64,000 nucleotides of DNA, from contig CP034985.2 of the NCBI GenBank assembly GCA_004026145.2, positions 8,948,424-9,012,423 on the forward strand. The letters are read 5' to 3'. This DNA comes from Takifugu bimaculatus (taxonomy: Eukaryota > Chordata > Actinopteri > Tetraodontiformes > Tetraodontidae). The translations under genes and the position numbers were made by a program. Positions 25,090-36,643 of the stretch are shown piece by piece. Under the pieces are notes generated by a model, which was given only the letters and a program-made list of their open reading frames with translations, made no database searches and was not told where the DNA came from. Positions within the stretch are counted from its first letter, which is position 1, and every line of letters starts with the position of its first letter.

Positions 25090-28000
25090 ATGGCAGTAAA
25101 GGTAAGATCGATCCTCGTTTCAGGTTTATTTTAAGCTAGTTTGCGTGTATTACTTTGACAGGATCCTCCTGACGACAGCTGTTTGGAGAATAACGAACGC
25201 TGGAGACGAAGTTTACTGGTCTTCAAATGAGCTCTTCACTCGATAAACTACATGACGAGCGTCTACAATATTTTTATATACTCGGGTTTAGTTATGTATA
25301 CTGAAGAAGTAGTGGACATTTGTAGTTGTTAAATGTGAAGTTTATTTTTTTTTTTTACATGGAAAATGTTTCTCATTCGTGTCTTGTGACATTTTACTAC
25401 CTCTCCAGTGTGGGTCGTTTGGGCTTCAGTGGCATTATGGGAAATGTAGTTATTGTTTGGGAAGTCTGTGTAAATTCTCAGTCATCCAGGTCATTGTATC
25501 CAAGGTAGTTTTCTCTGTCAACTGGACTGGGTTTCTTCTCTTGAAGACGTTTCGCCTTCTATCCAGAAGGCTTCTTCAGTTCTGAAACTGAAGAAGCCTT
25601 CTGGATGGATTGTTTTGGGAAGCACTTCGCTGAGGTGCAGAATTGACCTTAGCAGTTAGCACCTTTAGCTGTTTAAGTATGGTAATGCTTTGTACTAATA
25701 TTAGCGCATGGTTAAAACACACAAACACACACAGATTGAGGTTGTTGGTAAACCTAAACATAAATGGGTTTAACCACATTCAGCACACACTCAATTCATC
25801 TGTTATACATTAACAGACCCCCATTTTTCAAAGATCAGAGGGGTTTTTATGCAAGGCAACATGTTGCATTGATTTGCCACTGACGTCTAAATCAATGATA
25901 TTAACTTCACCCACAGTCACCAACTAAGATATTGACAACAAAACACTTTTGCAAAGCACACCAAGCAAAATGAACACACACGCACACACATGTGCACACT
26001 CACATTCATACCAGAGGTGATGGAGGGGCATTAGGCATTAATTAGGGCTGATGAGCCACAGAGACACTCAGTTTCTGTGGAATTGTCTGGTTAACTTGTG
26101 ATTGTTTCTACGTTTCACATTAGAAGGAAAGAGAGAATTATGGAAGTAAAAACACCATAAAGTCAAAGTTACAAAATAGAAAAAGACAGGGGTCATCAAA
26201 ACAGCCTCAGTTTGTTTTTGGTTTATGCTTGTCCTTCATTACAAGTCAGCATAATTTAGCTAGAAGAACTAGTTCTGCCTGTTTATCTCTGCTCTATTTT
26301 CCCTCCGCCAACGTCACAAACACTAATGACACCACTGTTTCTGCAGTTGCACCTGTGTTTGAAATAGAGATCAAATCAGTATAATTTCTCTGATTTTATT
26401 AATCATTTGTTTGTTCTTGTCACTTGTCTTTGCAAAGGCACAAGTGTTATATGACTTCTCTGCTGAGCCTGGGAACAATGAGTTAACGGTGAAAGAAGGC
26501 GAGACGGTCACTATTACCAATCAGGTGAGTGTTTATCCCGGAACTCATCCAAACCTTGAACTCACAAGGGGCTGCTGACATGAGCCATTGATGGACAACA
26601 TGTTGCCACAGCCTCCTGGATGGAGATACTGGAGTTGCCATGGTGCAACCTTCCTCCGTCTGTCTGTTCTGATATTTTCTTCCTGTTTTTAGGCCAAAAA
26701 CTGAAGAGTAGAACACATTTCCTGGTGATAAGCTTCCATTTCTCAAAGTCTAGCTGAGCCGAGATGCTTTGGCAGCTCTTCTGATGCTACGTCCTGTTTT
26801 GTTACAGCCTAGAGATGTCAACATAGGCTAATTTACATTCTCTTTTACTTCTCCAGGTTTACAGAGGATATGCATACTTAAATAAACGCACTTAGTCATT
26901 AAAAACGTGTTTTTATTTTTAAAAACCCCACATGATCCAAGATTCTCTCTAAACGACACAAGGACACGGAGAGATAGAAAGGGCGGAAGTTTGCAAACAT
27001 GATGTCATTGCAGTCAGTCGCCAGTGGCTCAAAGGTCACTCACTGTTTGCTGACCTACATACTTTCCTAATCTAGTTCTGTCTTAATCCAATGAGGGGCT
27101 GGTGTTCTTCTGGAAAACAGAATGTTTTTATTCACAAAATAAACTGTTGATGTTGAATTTACAGTAGATGTCAGGGCTTCTGAGGTGTTTTCATCTGCTC
27201 TGGTTTCCTCCACAAATATTTAAACCAAGTTCAAAGTGGTGAATCGTTGTTCACCTTGTTGGCTGCGGTTGAGTCAATCAAAAACCTGAACCCTGAATAG
27301 CTTCATCTGTCCATTCTGCTGTCCTCTGCCAGCCGCCTGCTCAGTCCCACTGCGGTTTGTTCTTACAGAATGTTGGAGGTGGCTGGATTGAAGCGCAGAA
27401 CTCGAGAGGGGATGTTGGCTTAGTTCCAGAGGACTACGTTGAGGTAAGAAAGACCTGTAACTGTACACAGACGGTTACCTCTGACTTCCCACAGCATTTA
27501 ATTCCCTTAATGTCTCCATTTGCTGAGAGGCCTGAGTTGAGCACTGTGGTACTCTCACGTACTGGATGCTGAAATCACAACAGGATGTTCCTCTTCCACC
27601 AGGTTTTGCTGATTAGGACTTTTGTCTTTGACTTGTTTTTTTTCAGAATATGATTCACCCTAAAGACTCTTGGAAAGAGGCACAGAGAGTTTGATTCAAA
27701 GTCTGCGGAATCCCTAACACAGTTTAGCTCGGCTCTAAACAACCTTCTGTGTTTAGAAAAGAGAACCGGGTTCTTTCTCCGCCTGATTCAGTAAACAAGC
27801 TCACAGACACGTGTGTGTTAGGCCTTTTATTTTAAGCTTCCAGCTCCTGATGAGGACTCGCTGTAGTTCAGATGTTTCATTTTGCCATCACTCAGCGTTT
27901 ATCTTCATATTTTAAGGCAAAGTTTTGTTTCCCCCTCGTTCTGATTCTGAACTGTAGGTCGGTAAGCCGTTCACAGCAGCAGGGTTCACAGCACCGACTC

Positions 28001-31000
28001 CGGGTGCAGCAAATATTGCCTCTCAGGACCTGTCCATCTTTGATGCATATGCTCCCCCATCAGCAGTGCCACAAAACCAGGTAATGTGACCTTTGACCTT
28101 TGCTGACCTTCGTTCGCAGAATCTTGTTTACACAGGGGACATTTTCTGTCTGGCGCATATACAGAAGTATGGAATCTTTTTTTAGCTTAATTTAAAATAA
28201 ATCTGCCATCTTCCTGATTTGTGGTAATTGTTTTGATGGTGTAGCGTAGCGAGCTAAAAGCAGAAGTTGAGGGTTTAGTTTTAGTGAGGTTTGAAGTGCA
28301 GATGCAGAAGTGAGACCTGCTGTTGCCAAAGATCTTTGTGTCAAGCTCGTTTAATTCATTACTGAAGAGACGAGTGCCAGTAAATGAGGCGCACGAGGCA
28401 CGAGAGACGTTAGCAGAGAGGAACAGCTGTGCGCTGCTGGATGAATGAAGTGCATGTGTCACATCGGAACATGCATCACCGCCCCCCCCACCCCCCTCTT
28501 CTTTATTTCACTCGTGCACCCTCAGACACACACGACTACGTGTATCCGGGATCACTTTAACCCATCCCCTCGCCAAATGTTGGCCTTCACTGCTGGCACT
28601 TTGTGATGATGTCACCTTCTTCCCCCCCTTCAAGGTGGATACTGAGGTCTTTATTCCCCAACCGGACACCCCTGACACCCCCGTCTCCCCCTACCTTTCG
28701 TCCCCAGATGAGGTAACCGCCGGCGGGGGTGTGGTGGGTGACGCCGGTGTCATCAGACCCCGGCTCTCCACCGTGAGCCGTTATCTGCCCCGCCCCCTCC
28801 TTTCTCATTTGTCTGCGGTGGCAAATCTCCCTCGCTCCCCCACAGCATGTCACCCACTCACTGCACCTGACATCACCGTGCACATTCAAATGGCAACAAT
28901 CAGCCCCCACACTCCTGATCTTTAATGTCAATCAGCACGACGTGAACCGAAAGATTAGTGGGTGATTTTGACTCTTCACATAGAATCATCAGATCCGGAA
29001 CACCGACATTTCCCGTAAACGATGATCTGAATTTAATAATTAACTTTCCGATGCCATTGCATAATGCTGAAAAAAGGTATTTGGTTGCTCACTGCTGTTG
29101 TGATACTTCTGGTTCCTCTGGAGAGCTTCAAACGAGTCCGACAGGAGTGGAGTTTTACCTTCTTTCCACCCCTGAACCGGGTCAGATGGGGCGTTCCATA
29201 AGATCGGCCTCCAGCAGCATTTGTGAATGGTTTTGCGTGTGCATGAGTGGCCACTCACACCAGCAGGCATGTGTGTATTTACATGCATGTATGTGCAGCA
29301 TTTTCTCTCGTGCATTTGTGGACTCAGCATATCCAAAACCACTCTGGGTAATTTGCCGTTAGATCTGCGGTCTGTATCGTGTGTGTGAGTGTGTGTGTCT
29401 GTCTGCATGTTTTCGGTACTTTGATTTTCTCTTGTCGTTAAACTAGAAGTGGAGTCTGCTTTTCCCTCTTCTTCTGCTGTCTGATCTTCTCCCTCGTCCC
29501 TCCCAGACTAGCAACGGTAACGATCCCTGGTCTGCGTGGAACTCTGACCCCTCCGGGGGCTCCAACAACAACTGGGCGTCCAATCCAGAGGGCACCCAGA
29601 CAGGGACGGGTGCTGGAGACCCCTGGGGCTCTGTATCCCAGGGCCACCCGCAGGCCTACCAGGGTCCAGGTATGTGAGTCGTGATGGTAAATTTGAGTTT
29701 GTCTCCACTGCTGAGCTGTTGGATCATTTGAGTGGTTTCAAAAAGCTTATCCTGCGCTCTCTGCTGTCACAAAAACCTCTGTCTGGCTCCTTCTCTGTGG
29801 GTTCTCATGATAAAACCACAGCTCTGAAACCTTCAGGCTGAGATAAAGAGAAGCCAGAGCACAGTCATTCACGAACAAACAGCACTTGTTTAATGAGGCG
29901 GTGCTGTGTCATCCTCTGCAACCTGATAAACGTCGCTTTGTCTTGGCATGCGTCAGATCTGTTTCCCCCTGAGCTGTTTACCTGAAAGGGCCAAAGGAGA
30001 ATTCCACCTCGGTGGGATGCTGGAGCATCTGCGATGGGACTTTCAGAGCAGATGCTTCACCATGTGGACGGGACGGTGAAGTCATAATCCAGAACTGCTG
30101 CCAGGCTGGAAAATTCTGCCTCACACAAATTCACCAGAGCTGTTTTGGAATTCGCCAGACCTGCTTTTTCAGCTGCTCTTCAGTTTGTTTTTGAAGGAAG
30201 TGGAACCGCTGAGTAGATGTGCCGATTTATTTCCATCTCCTCTCTCTTTCTGTCCCCAAAGACATCTACCCATATCCTTATCTTATTGATTACGCAGGTA
30301 TCAGTATTTGTCGTCTCGCTTTTGTCTGCCGGTACTAAAATTGTCCTTGTAGTTCCTGGCAGTTTTAGATGCATGTGTGTTATCGGTTTGTATTCATTTT
30401 AACACTCATGCAGGTTCCATTAACCAGTTAATTAGCACCAAAATTCCTCACGGTGCTATCCAGACGCTGGGCATTATTACATTTAATACGGGTTATTTCA
30501 CATTCAGAGTGAACGCAGCTCAAGCAGGTAGAAGGGTAGAAATGTTGCTGTTACTTTTAGTTTCACCTTTTTACACTTCCAGCAATCAGGTTTAATGTAT
30601 TTAACACCTATGGAGGCAGCCGCAACAGAGCTCTGCATCATGCACACAGCTGTTTTGTTGTCTCGGTGACTGTTTCCCAGGTCATTGTTAATCTCATTTA
30701 TTAGATTATCGTGTCCTGACACACAATTATTCTGGGCTGTGTGATGCAGCAGCAATCCACGGATTTTCTGACTAGTTTGCTGTGTGCACAGATGCACAAA
30801 TTCTGTCTGCTTGACTGAAAATCATGTAAATAATGCTTAGTCTTGTTGGATGGGAAAAAAATCTTATCCAGCGCATGTGTGTGGCGGTTGCATCATGATA
30901 ACCTGGAACCGTTGCTTCCTGATCTAATGGAAGGTCTAATCGGATGCACCGGAGGAATGTTCTTGAGATCTGCGGACTTGTTGTGAGAGAGAGTGCAGAT

Positions 31001-34000
31001 GCCGTCTGTTTCTGAGGTGATAAACCGTGGCCACGCCTGTGTCCATCCTCAGGAGCTGATTACGATGAGTGGGATGACGAGTGGGATGACGCCAAGTCCA
31101 CCGGCGGCTACGGCGAGTCTGAGTCTGGAGACGGCGGGGCCGTCCAGAGGGCGGGCGCTCACGCCCCCTCCATGAAAATCTCGCTAAACAAGTAAGAACA
31201 CTGTTCTTCCAACTTTTCTGACTCCAAACATGGGGATTTGTTGTTGGTTTTATTTATTTATTTATTTTAATTAAGCTACTTTTACACCTTTTCAAGGCTC
31301 TTAAAGTGATGAGCAGCGAAAGTTGTTTGTGGTTTCAATCTGTGAAGGGAGCTGAGTCTCCTCGAGCTAAAGTAAATGTACTAGATGTGTTTCCTTCCTC
31401 TTGACATTTTCACAGCCGTTTCTTCTCGGTTTGATCCTGTGTTGTTCACATCCTGTCTTTGTTCCTGTGTTTGACCTGTTCCAGCACCTTTTGCTGTGTC
31501 ACCAACGCTCTCCTTCAGTCCCAGAGGTGTAGGGCATACATTATAAAATAACTGAGAGCTTACCAGTTGCTCCTGGCCAGGTGGAGCCCAAAACACTCGC
31601 TGATGCTCACGTTTTAAACCTAAAAAAAACCCCAACATGTTCCTGAAATGCTACTTCTCTTTTCTCTGCACGCAGGTTTCCGGGGTTCTCCAAGTCAGGT
31701 CCAGAGCTCTACCTCTTATGCAAACAGTTCACTAAGGGCAAAGAACGGGTGCCGATTTATGTAGGTCAACAAGCTTGTCCCCCCTGATTTAAGTACAGAG
31801 AACTCCTGTTTGTTAGAACACACAGCAACAGTTAATTAAACTTCGTATTTAACGCTCAGATCGGCGAAGTCGGTCCAGTGTGGCTCTACCCAGAAACTCA
31901 GCTGGACTGCATGGTGGCAGATCCCAAGAAAGGCTCCAAGATGTACGGTCTCAAGAGTTACATTGAGTACCAGATTACACCCAGCGTGAGTATCCAGCTG
32001 CTCCTGGAAGTGAAACTGCGCCCCCACATTTGCTATTCTGGAAGGAAACCACCGTGTCTGTTGGTAATTCCCTGGTTCTGGATTTGCAGAACACAAACCG
32101 ACCAGTCAATCACAGATACAAGCACTTTGACTGGCTGTACGAGAGATTACTGGACAAGTTTGGTTCGGCCATTCCAATCCCCTCTTTACCAGACAAACAA
32201 GTGACGGGTAAGCAGCTGACTCGGCGTGAAATTACAAACCTGAGGGGATTAAAAAAACAAAACACTTCTGCGTTCTGTTCTGTTCTGTTCCAGGAAGATT
32301 TGAGGAAGAGTTCATAAAGATGCGTATGGAGCGACTGCAGGCCTGGATGACCAGGATGTGCAGGCATCCAGTCGTCTCCAACAGTGAAGTATTCCAGACG
32401 TTTCTCACGTACAAGGATGAGAAGGTCCGTCTTCCTCCTCCATTTCCCCTTTTTATAACGATCACACTCCTCGGTGAATCATTGAGTAGTAACTATATCA
32501 TTCCCGTTGATCCGGACAGGACTGGAAGACGGGAAAGAGAAAAGCAGAGAAGGATGAGACGGTGGGAGTCATGATCTTCTCCACGATAGAGACTGAAGCT
32601 CCCGACCTGGGCGTCCACGAAGTGTGAGTTGAATGCAAACCGAGCTCAGGTCCTCTCACATGGGACGTTGGATCCACCATTTACCGTTTGTGGTGTGACA
32701 GGGAGCAGAAATGCGAGCAGTTCAGCAGGTTTACCAAAGCCATGGACGACGGGGTGAAAGAGATCCTCACCGTGGGCCATGAGCACTGGAAAAGATGCAC
32801 AGGCCGTAAGTTCACACAGCACAGGCGCTCACGAGTGTTCACCAGCCAAGGCCTCATTCCTGCTTCTCTCCAGCTTTACCAAAAGAGTACCAGAGAATCG
32901 GAAAAGCCTTCCAGAACCTGTCTACCGTGTTCACCAGCAGTGGATACCAAGGTAGGGCGAGCACGCCAGCTTTAGCCTGGCAGCGGGTCCAGAAGCCTCC
33001 ATTAACTAAAGGTCTCCACCACTTCAGGTGAGTCCACCTTGACCGATGCCATGACCGCGGCCGGCCAGACGTACGAGGAGATCGCTCAGCTGGTGGCAGA
33101 GCAGGTAGGTGGAGGCGTTTCTGGGTTTCCTTAAAGGTCTTTTTATGTGGCAAAAACAAACGCGTCCTCGTGTTTTTGCACTTTTCCTGCACGCGGGCCG
33201 TTCTTTTACATCCTTCCCCTAAAACAACCCTTTAACCCTCCGTCCCGTTGGTGCTGTATCTGGAGCTGAGGGGGCCTTTGCCTGTGACCTTTTAGATGGT
33301 TCTGTGCAGCTCCGATAAATCAAACTGCTGCCTTTTTTTTCCCCTGTGGAACCGTTGTCAGCTGTGATGCTACAGATGGGAGCTATTTTGCACTTTGGTT
33401 AAGTTTATATCTAAATAAATCTAGGAGGAATGGCTCCTGTGAAGTCTCATTTCCGTGTATTCTTCCATGTAATGTTCAGATGAGGTTGCCATTTCCTGTT
33501 TGAGTCTCACTCTGTTCCTCTTTTAGGTTCATTTTTTTGTGTTCCTGTGTATTTTTCTTCACTGTAGCCAAAGAAAGACCTTCACTTCCTCATGGAGACC
33601 AACAATGAGTACAAGGCTCTTCTTGGATGCTTCCCAGACACCATCGGCGTTCATAAGGTGCCTCAGGAAATAGTTCCACGAAAGTTGATAGAAATCAGAT
33701 TTCAATATTTTTCCAATTTAAGGGACACAAATATAAGTCTTAGTCTGGTAATATGTGACAGTAAAAGCTCCTTTACTTGTTTAAAACTTTCTGAATTTTC
33801 ACAGGCGGCCATTGACAAAGTGAAAGAGGGCGACAAGCTGGTGGCCGCCGGTAAAATTACCTCTCAAGACAAAGTCACCATGGCCAAGCGAGTCAGCACC
33901 ATGTCTTATTCATTACAAGGTAGCGCGCGCTCAAACACGTGAGCCGTGGACTTTGCTGGAACCTGATATCTCAGTTCACGTGGTCCCTCCCTTCTCTCCG

Positions 34001-34250
34001 TCTACCACAGCTGAGATGAACCACTTCCATAACAACCGTATCTATGACTACAACAGGGTCATGCAGCAGTACCTGGAAGAGCAAGTCAAGTTTTACGAGA
34101 CGGTAAAGATATTTGTGATCGACCCTCTCGAGCGTCTCTGGCGTTTTGGCGCCCGCCATCCCGATCGCTCGCGTCATATTCGCCTTTCTTCTCTGTCGAC
34201 AGATTGCTGAGAAGCTGAGGAACGCGCACCGTCAGTTTGTGACGTTGTGA
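25090..34250 (+). CDS. snx9: Sorting nexin 9 (SH3-PX-BAR endocytic protein)
   Basis: Binds dynamin, clathrin/AP-2 and phosphoinositides to remodel membrane during endocytosis. Core exons: 25090-25101, 26438-26524, 27369-27443, 27958-28080, 29507-29669, 31053-31191, 31676-31760, 31860-31985, 32090-32207, 32294-32424, 32520-32623, 32702-32805, 32874-32951, 33028-33104, 33568-33657, 33805-33919, 34011-34102, 34203-34250. SH3 lies at residues 5-60 (AQVLYDFSAEPGNNELTVKEG, GGGW, LVPEDYVE). The linker has DPWSAW and acidic-tryptophan DEWDDEWDD, likely clathrin/AP-2 contacts. PX follows (SKMYGLKSYIEYQITP, NHRYKHFDWLYERLL, then RMERLQAWMTRMCRHP). BAR runs to the end (FTKAMDDGVKEILTVG, FLGCFPD-type motif, EMNHFHNNRIYDYN). 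Core length is 588 aa, near the 595 I recall for human, with every junction in phase. Two optional exons (separate entries) would give up to 626 aa. Which teleost duplicate (a or b) is unresolved. Confidence 0.97.
25490..25610. repeat. Dispersed teleost-type repeat with perfect 21-bp hairpin
   Basis: Arms 25561-25581 and 25586-25606 are perfect inverted complements with a 4-base loop. The flanking words ATTCTCAGTCATCCAGGTCAT and GAAGACGTTTCGCC are ones I associate with a highly repeated element of fish genomes. I cannot name the family. It lies in snx9 intron 1. Confidence 0.65.
28635..28712 (+). CDS. snx9: Candidate cassette exon of snx9 (26 codons)
   Basis: Bounded by a pyrimidine-rich acceptor (CCCCCCTTCAAG) and a GTAACC donor, 78 nt, phase 0 at both ends, with no stop. 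It encodes a proline/acid-rich segment beginning VDTEVFIPQPDTPDTP with clustered TP/SP dipeptides, typical of a phosphorylatable linker. It lies between the exon after SH3 and the DPWSAW exon. I recall no counterpart in human SNX9. It may be constitutive in fish. Confidence 0.6.
30262..30297 (+). CDS. snx9: Candidate 36-nt microexon of snx9
   Basis: A strong polypyrimidine tract and AAAG acceptor precede 36 nt encoding DIYPYPYLIDYA, followed by a GTATCA donor. Both junctions are phase 1, exactly matching the flanking exons (29507-29669 and 31053-31191), so inclusion adds 12 residues without changing frame. It would sit just before the acidic-tryptophan clathrin/AP-2 segment. No transcript evidence is available to me. 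Confidence 0.5.
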
Positions 34251-35306
34251 GGACGCCTGCGTCTCCTCTCCCACTACAGAAGAAGAGAGAATCCAGCTCC
34301 AGCTCCCATCTCGCTCATGCCGCATTCTTCTGCCTCCATTTCATTTAAATTTCACTTCTCCTGTTTATCGGACCTCATCTCCGTCTTTGCTGCTCGTGCC
34401 AACGAGTCTGGGCTCGTCAGCCCGGCCCGGCAGCGTTTGATGTAGAGACCAGCAATGGTGGCACAACACGAAGCATTATTGACACACACCCGGTCCTCTG
34501 TCCAAGGGTTGCAGCTCTTAATACGTCAGTATCACTCCCCGTGCGTTTCATCTGCCATTTCTGTTAAAACAGGTTTATTGGTGTCGGCTCCACCTCACGT
34601 GCTGACACTCAAACCAAAGCCGCCCTCCCGTCTGTCAGTTTCTGAACGCGCTGGCGTCAGTAAGCAGAGCCGTACTCGGTGTCTCCCTCGGCCGACGGCA
34701 TGCTTTTGTTGTCATGCTAGCACCACTAACATCTGCAGTGCAGCTTGGGAGTCGGCAGAGAGTGTGTCCTCAGCTGGCACTGTCCTGCTGCATTTCCTGT
34801 AAGGCTAACAGGAAGCTCCACCTCCTTCCTGCCTCACTCGTGTCCACTCTCGCTGTGTGGAACAGTCGCTTGCCTAAGTTGGCGCCCCACCCAACCCCGA
34901 GCCAGCACGCTGTGACACTGCAGTTTACATTTGGAGGAGGGGAGAGAGGATTGGAATTCTTCTGTAGGTCTGCTCTCTTCCAGTTTGCTTGTTTTGTTGG
35001 GTTTTTTTTTTTTTTTACAATGGAGGTTAATATGAAGGTGCAACAGCAATGTTTATCATAAGCAAAAGGAGATGAGTTGGAGGCAAAGCCAGGGTTTTTT
35101 CATTTATGCAGTTTTACTTTGCAATGCACAGTTTTCAATCAGACTAATCCTCACCACTTTGTTTTCTTATTTGATGCATATGGAAAATATATATTCTGTT
35201 GGAGCTGTCGGGTGCTTCTCTTCACCGGCATACTTTTATATGTATAGAAGTATTTCCAATATAATGTACCTAAAAGAGAAGCAGAAATTCTGTTTGATTT
35301 ATTAAA
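34251..35306 (+). promoter_or_regulatory. snx9: snx9 3' UTR with candidate poly(A) signal
   Basis: No coding exon follows the snx9 stop. The variant hexamer ATTAAA at 35301-35306 follows an AT-rich stretch and would give a 3' UTR of about 1.07 kb. I saw no canonical AATAAA earlier on the plus strand. Confidence 0.45.
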
Positions 35307-36643
35307 CAATGATTTGTACCGGGCCCGTTTGGTCACTGTGTCTCCTGGGTCACGCACAACGTGCCCAGTACTCTGGCACAGTCGGAGCCTTTATTTGCAC
35401 TGGTGGATTCTTGCGTGGACACACGCGGGGGGTGAGAATGAATCGGCAGCCTGTGCGACGGGTCAAAGAGCGCGTTTGTGGGGGAGAGTGAAAGGGCCTC
35501 TTCAGCCCTCGTCCAGCTCCAGCTCCGTTCAGGTGCAGCTGGACTCCTGAGCGAAGCCCCTAATGGGGCCTTCGTGTTCGTGGAAGCCTGCCGTTACGCA
35601 AAAACACGTATTAACTGAATAGAAACCTGCAGCCGTTTAAAAAAAAAAATGCTCCTACTGTATTGGAACAAATCCACCATGTCTACTGGAAGCTACTGAT
35701 AAACGACATGTGCGCGCCCATTCAGATTATTCTTATCTGTCCCAGTTTTCCCTTCACTGCTCATACACAGCTAAAACCACCGTATTTATATGAAACTGCT
35801 TTATCTCTATAGGTTTAACTGTACCAAATCATTTTAGATATTTAATTTTTCAGTTATTTCTGATAAAATCAAAAGCCTACAAATTCCCTTTAAAAAAAAA
35901 ATTTAACCTTTACACAAAGAAAAAAACACAATCCTAACAGAGTGAACAGTTCTATATAGTTTAAAATGTACCTGTGGTCTTTACTTCTCCATATTTGTGC
36001 ACGTTTCGTTGAGCGTTGTATGACTTTTTCAATGACCGCTAGATGGCGACAAAACACGCTAATCCTCCAAAGCGCTTCCTGCAGGGCAGGTCTATGCTTT
36101 TATTTCTAACTAAATCAATGTAATAAAACCAACTTTGAGAATTTACACCGCTGCAATTATTATCGATTTAGCCATGACCAAAACGTTTTTTTTTAAAAAA
36201 ACATTCTAAAATTATGAAATATAACAAATCAAGTGCATTCAAGTGCTTTTCAAATCAGGAACTGTTTATCAATACACTGATCATTATGATCAAGTAAAAG
36301 ATACGTATTTTCAACTAATTACCTAATTAAATTATCAGTTTGTGTTATGTACTACAGTGGTACATACCCTTTGTTGGGAATAATCAAGTGTACATATTTA
36401 TGTTGCCTCATAATTAGTCATTAATCATTTTTTTTGCAATTTTCTTTTTTCCACTACTTATTCCTGTTTACAGACAGGTCGCCAGTCCATCGCACACATG
36501 CACACTCCTTTCTCGTGACTGTGGAATTCTGTTCTAGGTTGCATTTGCCGGTGATGATTCCAGAGTCCTCTCCAGGTTCATCCGCCACGGCTTCCTGTTG
36601 TACCATCACTCATTAAACGTCAGCTAATCCCATCATGCCCGGT
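35307..36643. other. Intergenic interval between convergent snx9 and the fibrinogen-like gene
   Basis: AT-rich, with A- and T-runs (near 35639, 35890, 36188). It holds a CTCF-like motif at 36039-36054 and a minus-strand AATAAA at 36099-36104 that could end the fibrinogen-like transcript. Around 36465-36500 is the word ACAGGTCGCCAGTCCATCGC, which I associate with dispersed fish repeats. No gene seen. Confidence 0.5.

Noticed and set aside
28587..28931. Minus-strand open frame opposite the snx9 cassette exon
   Set aside because: No homology and no splice context; a shadow of GC-rich sequence.
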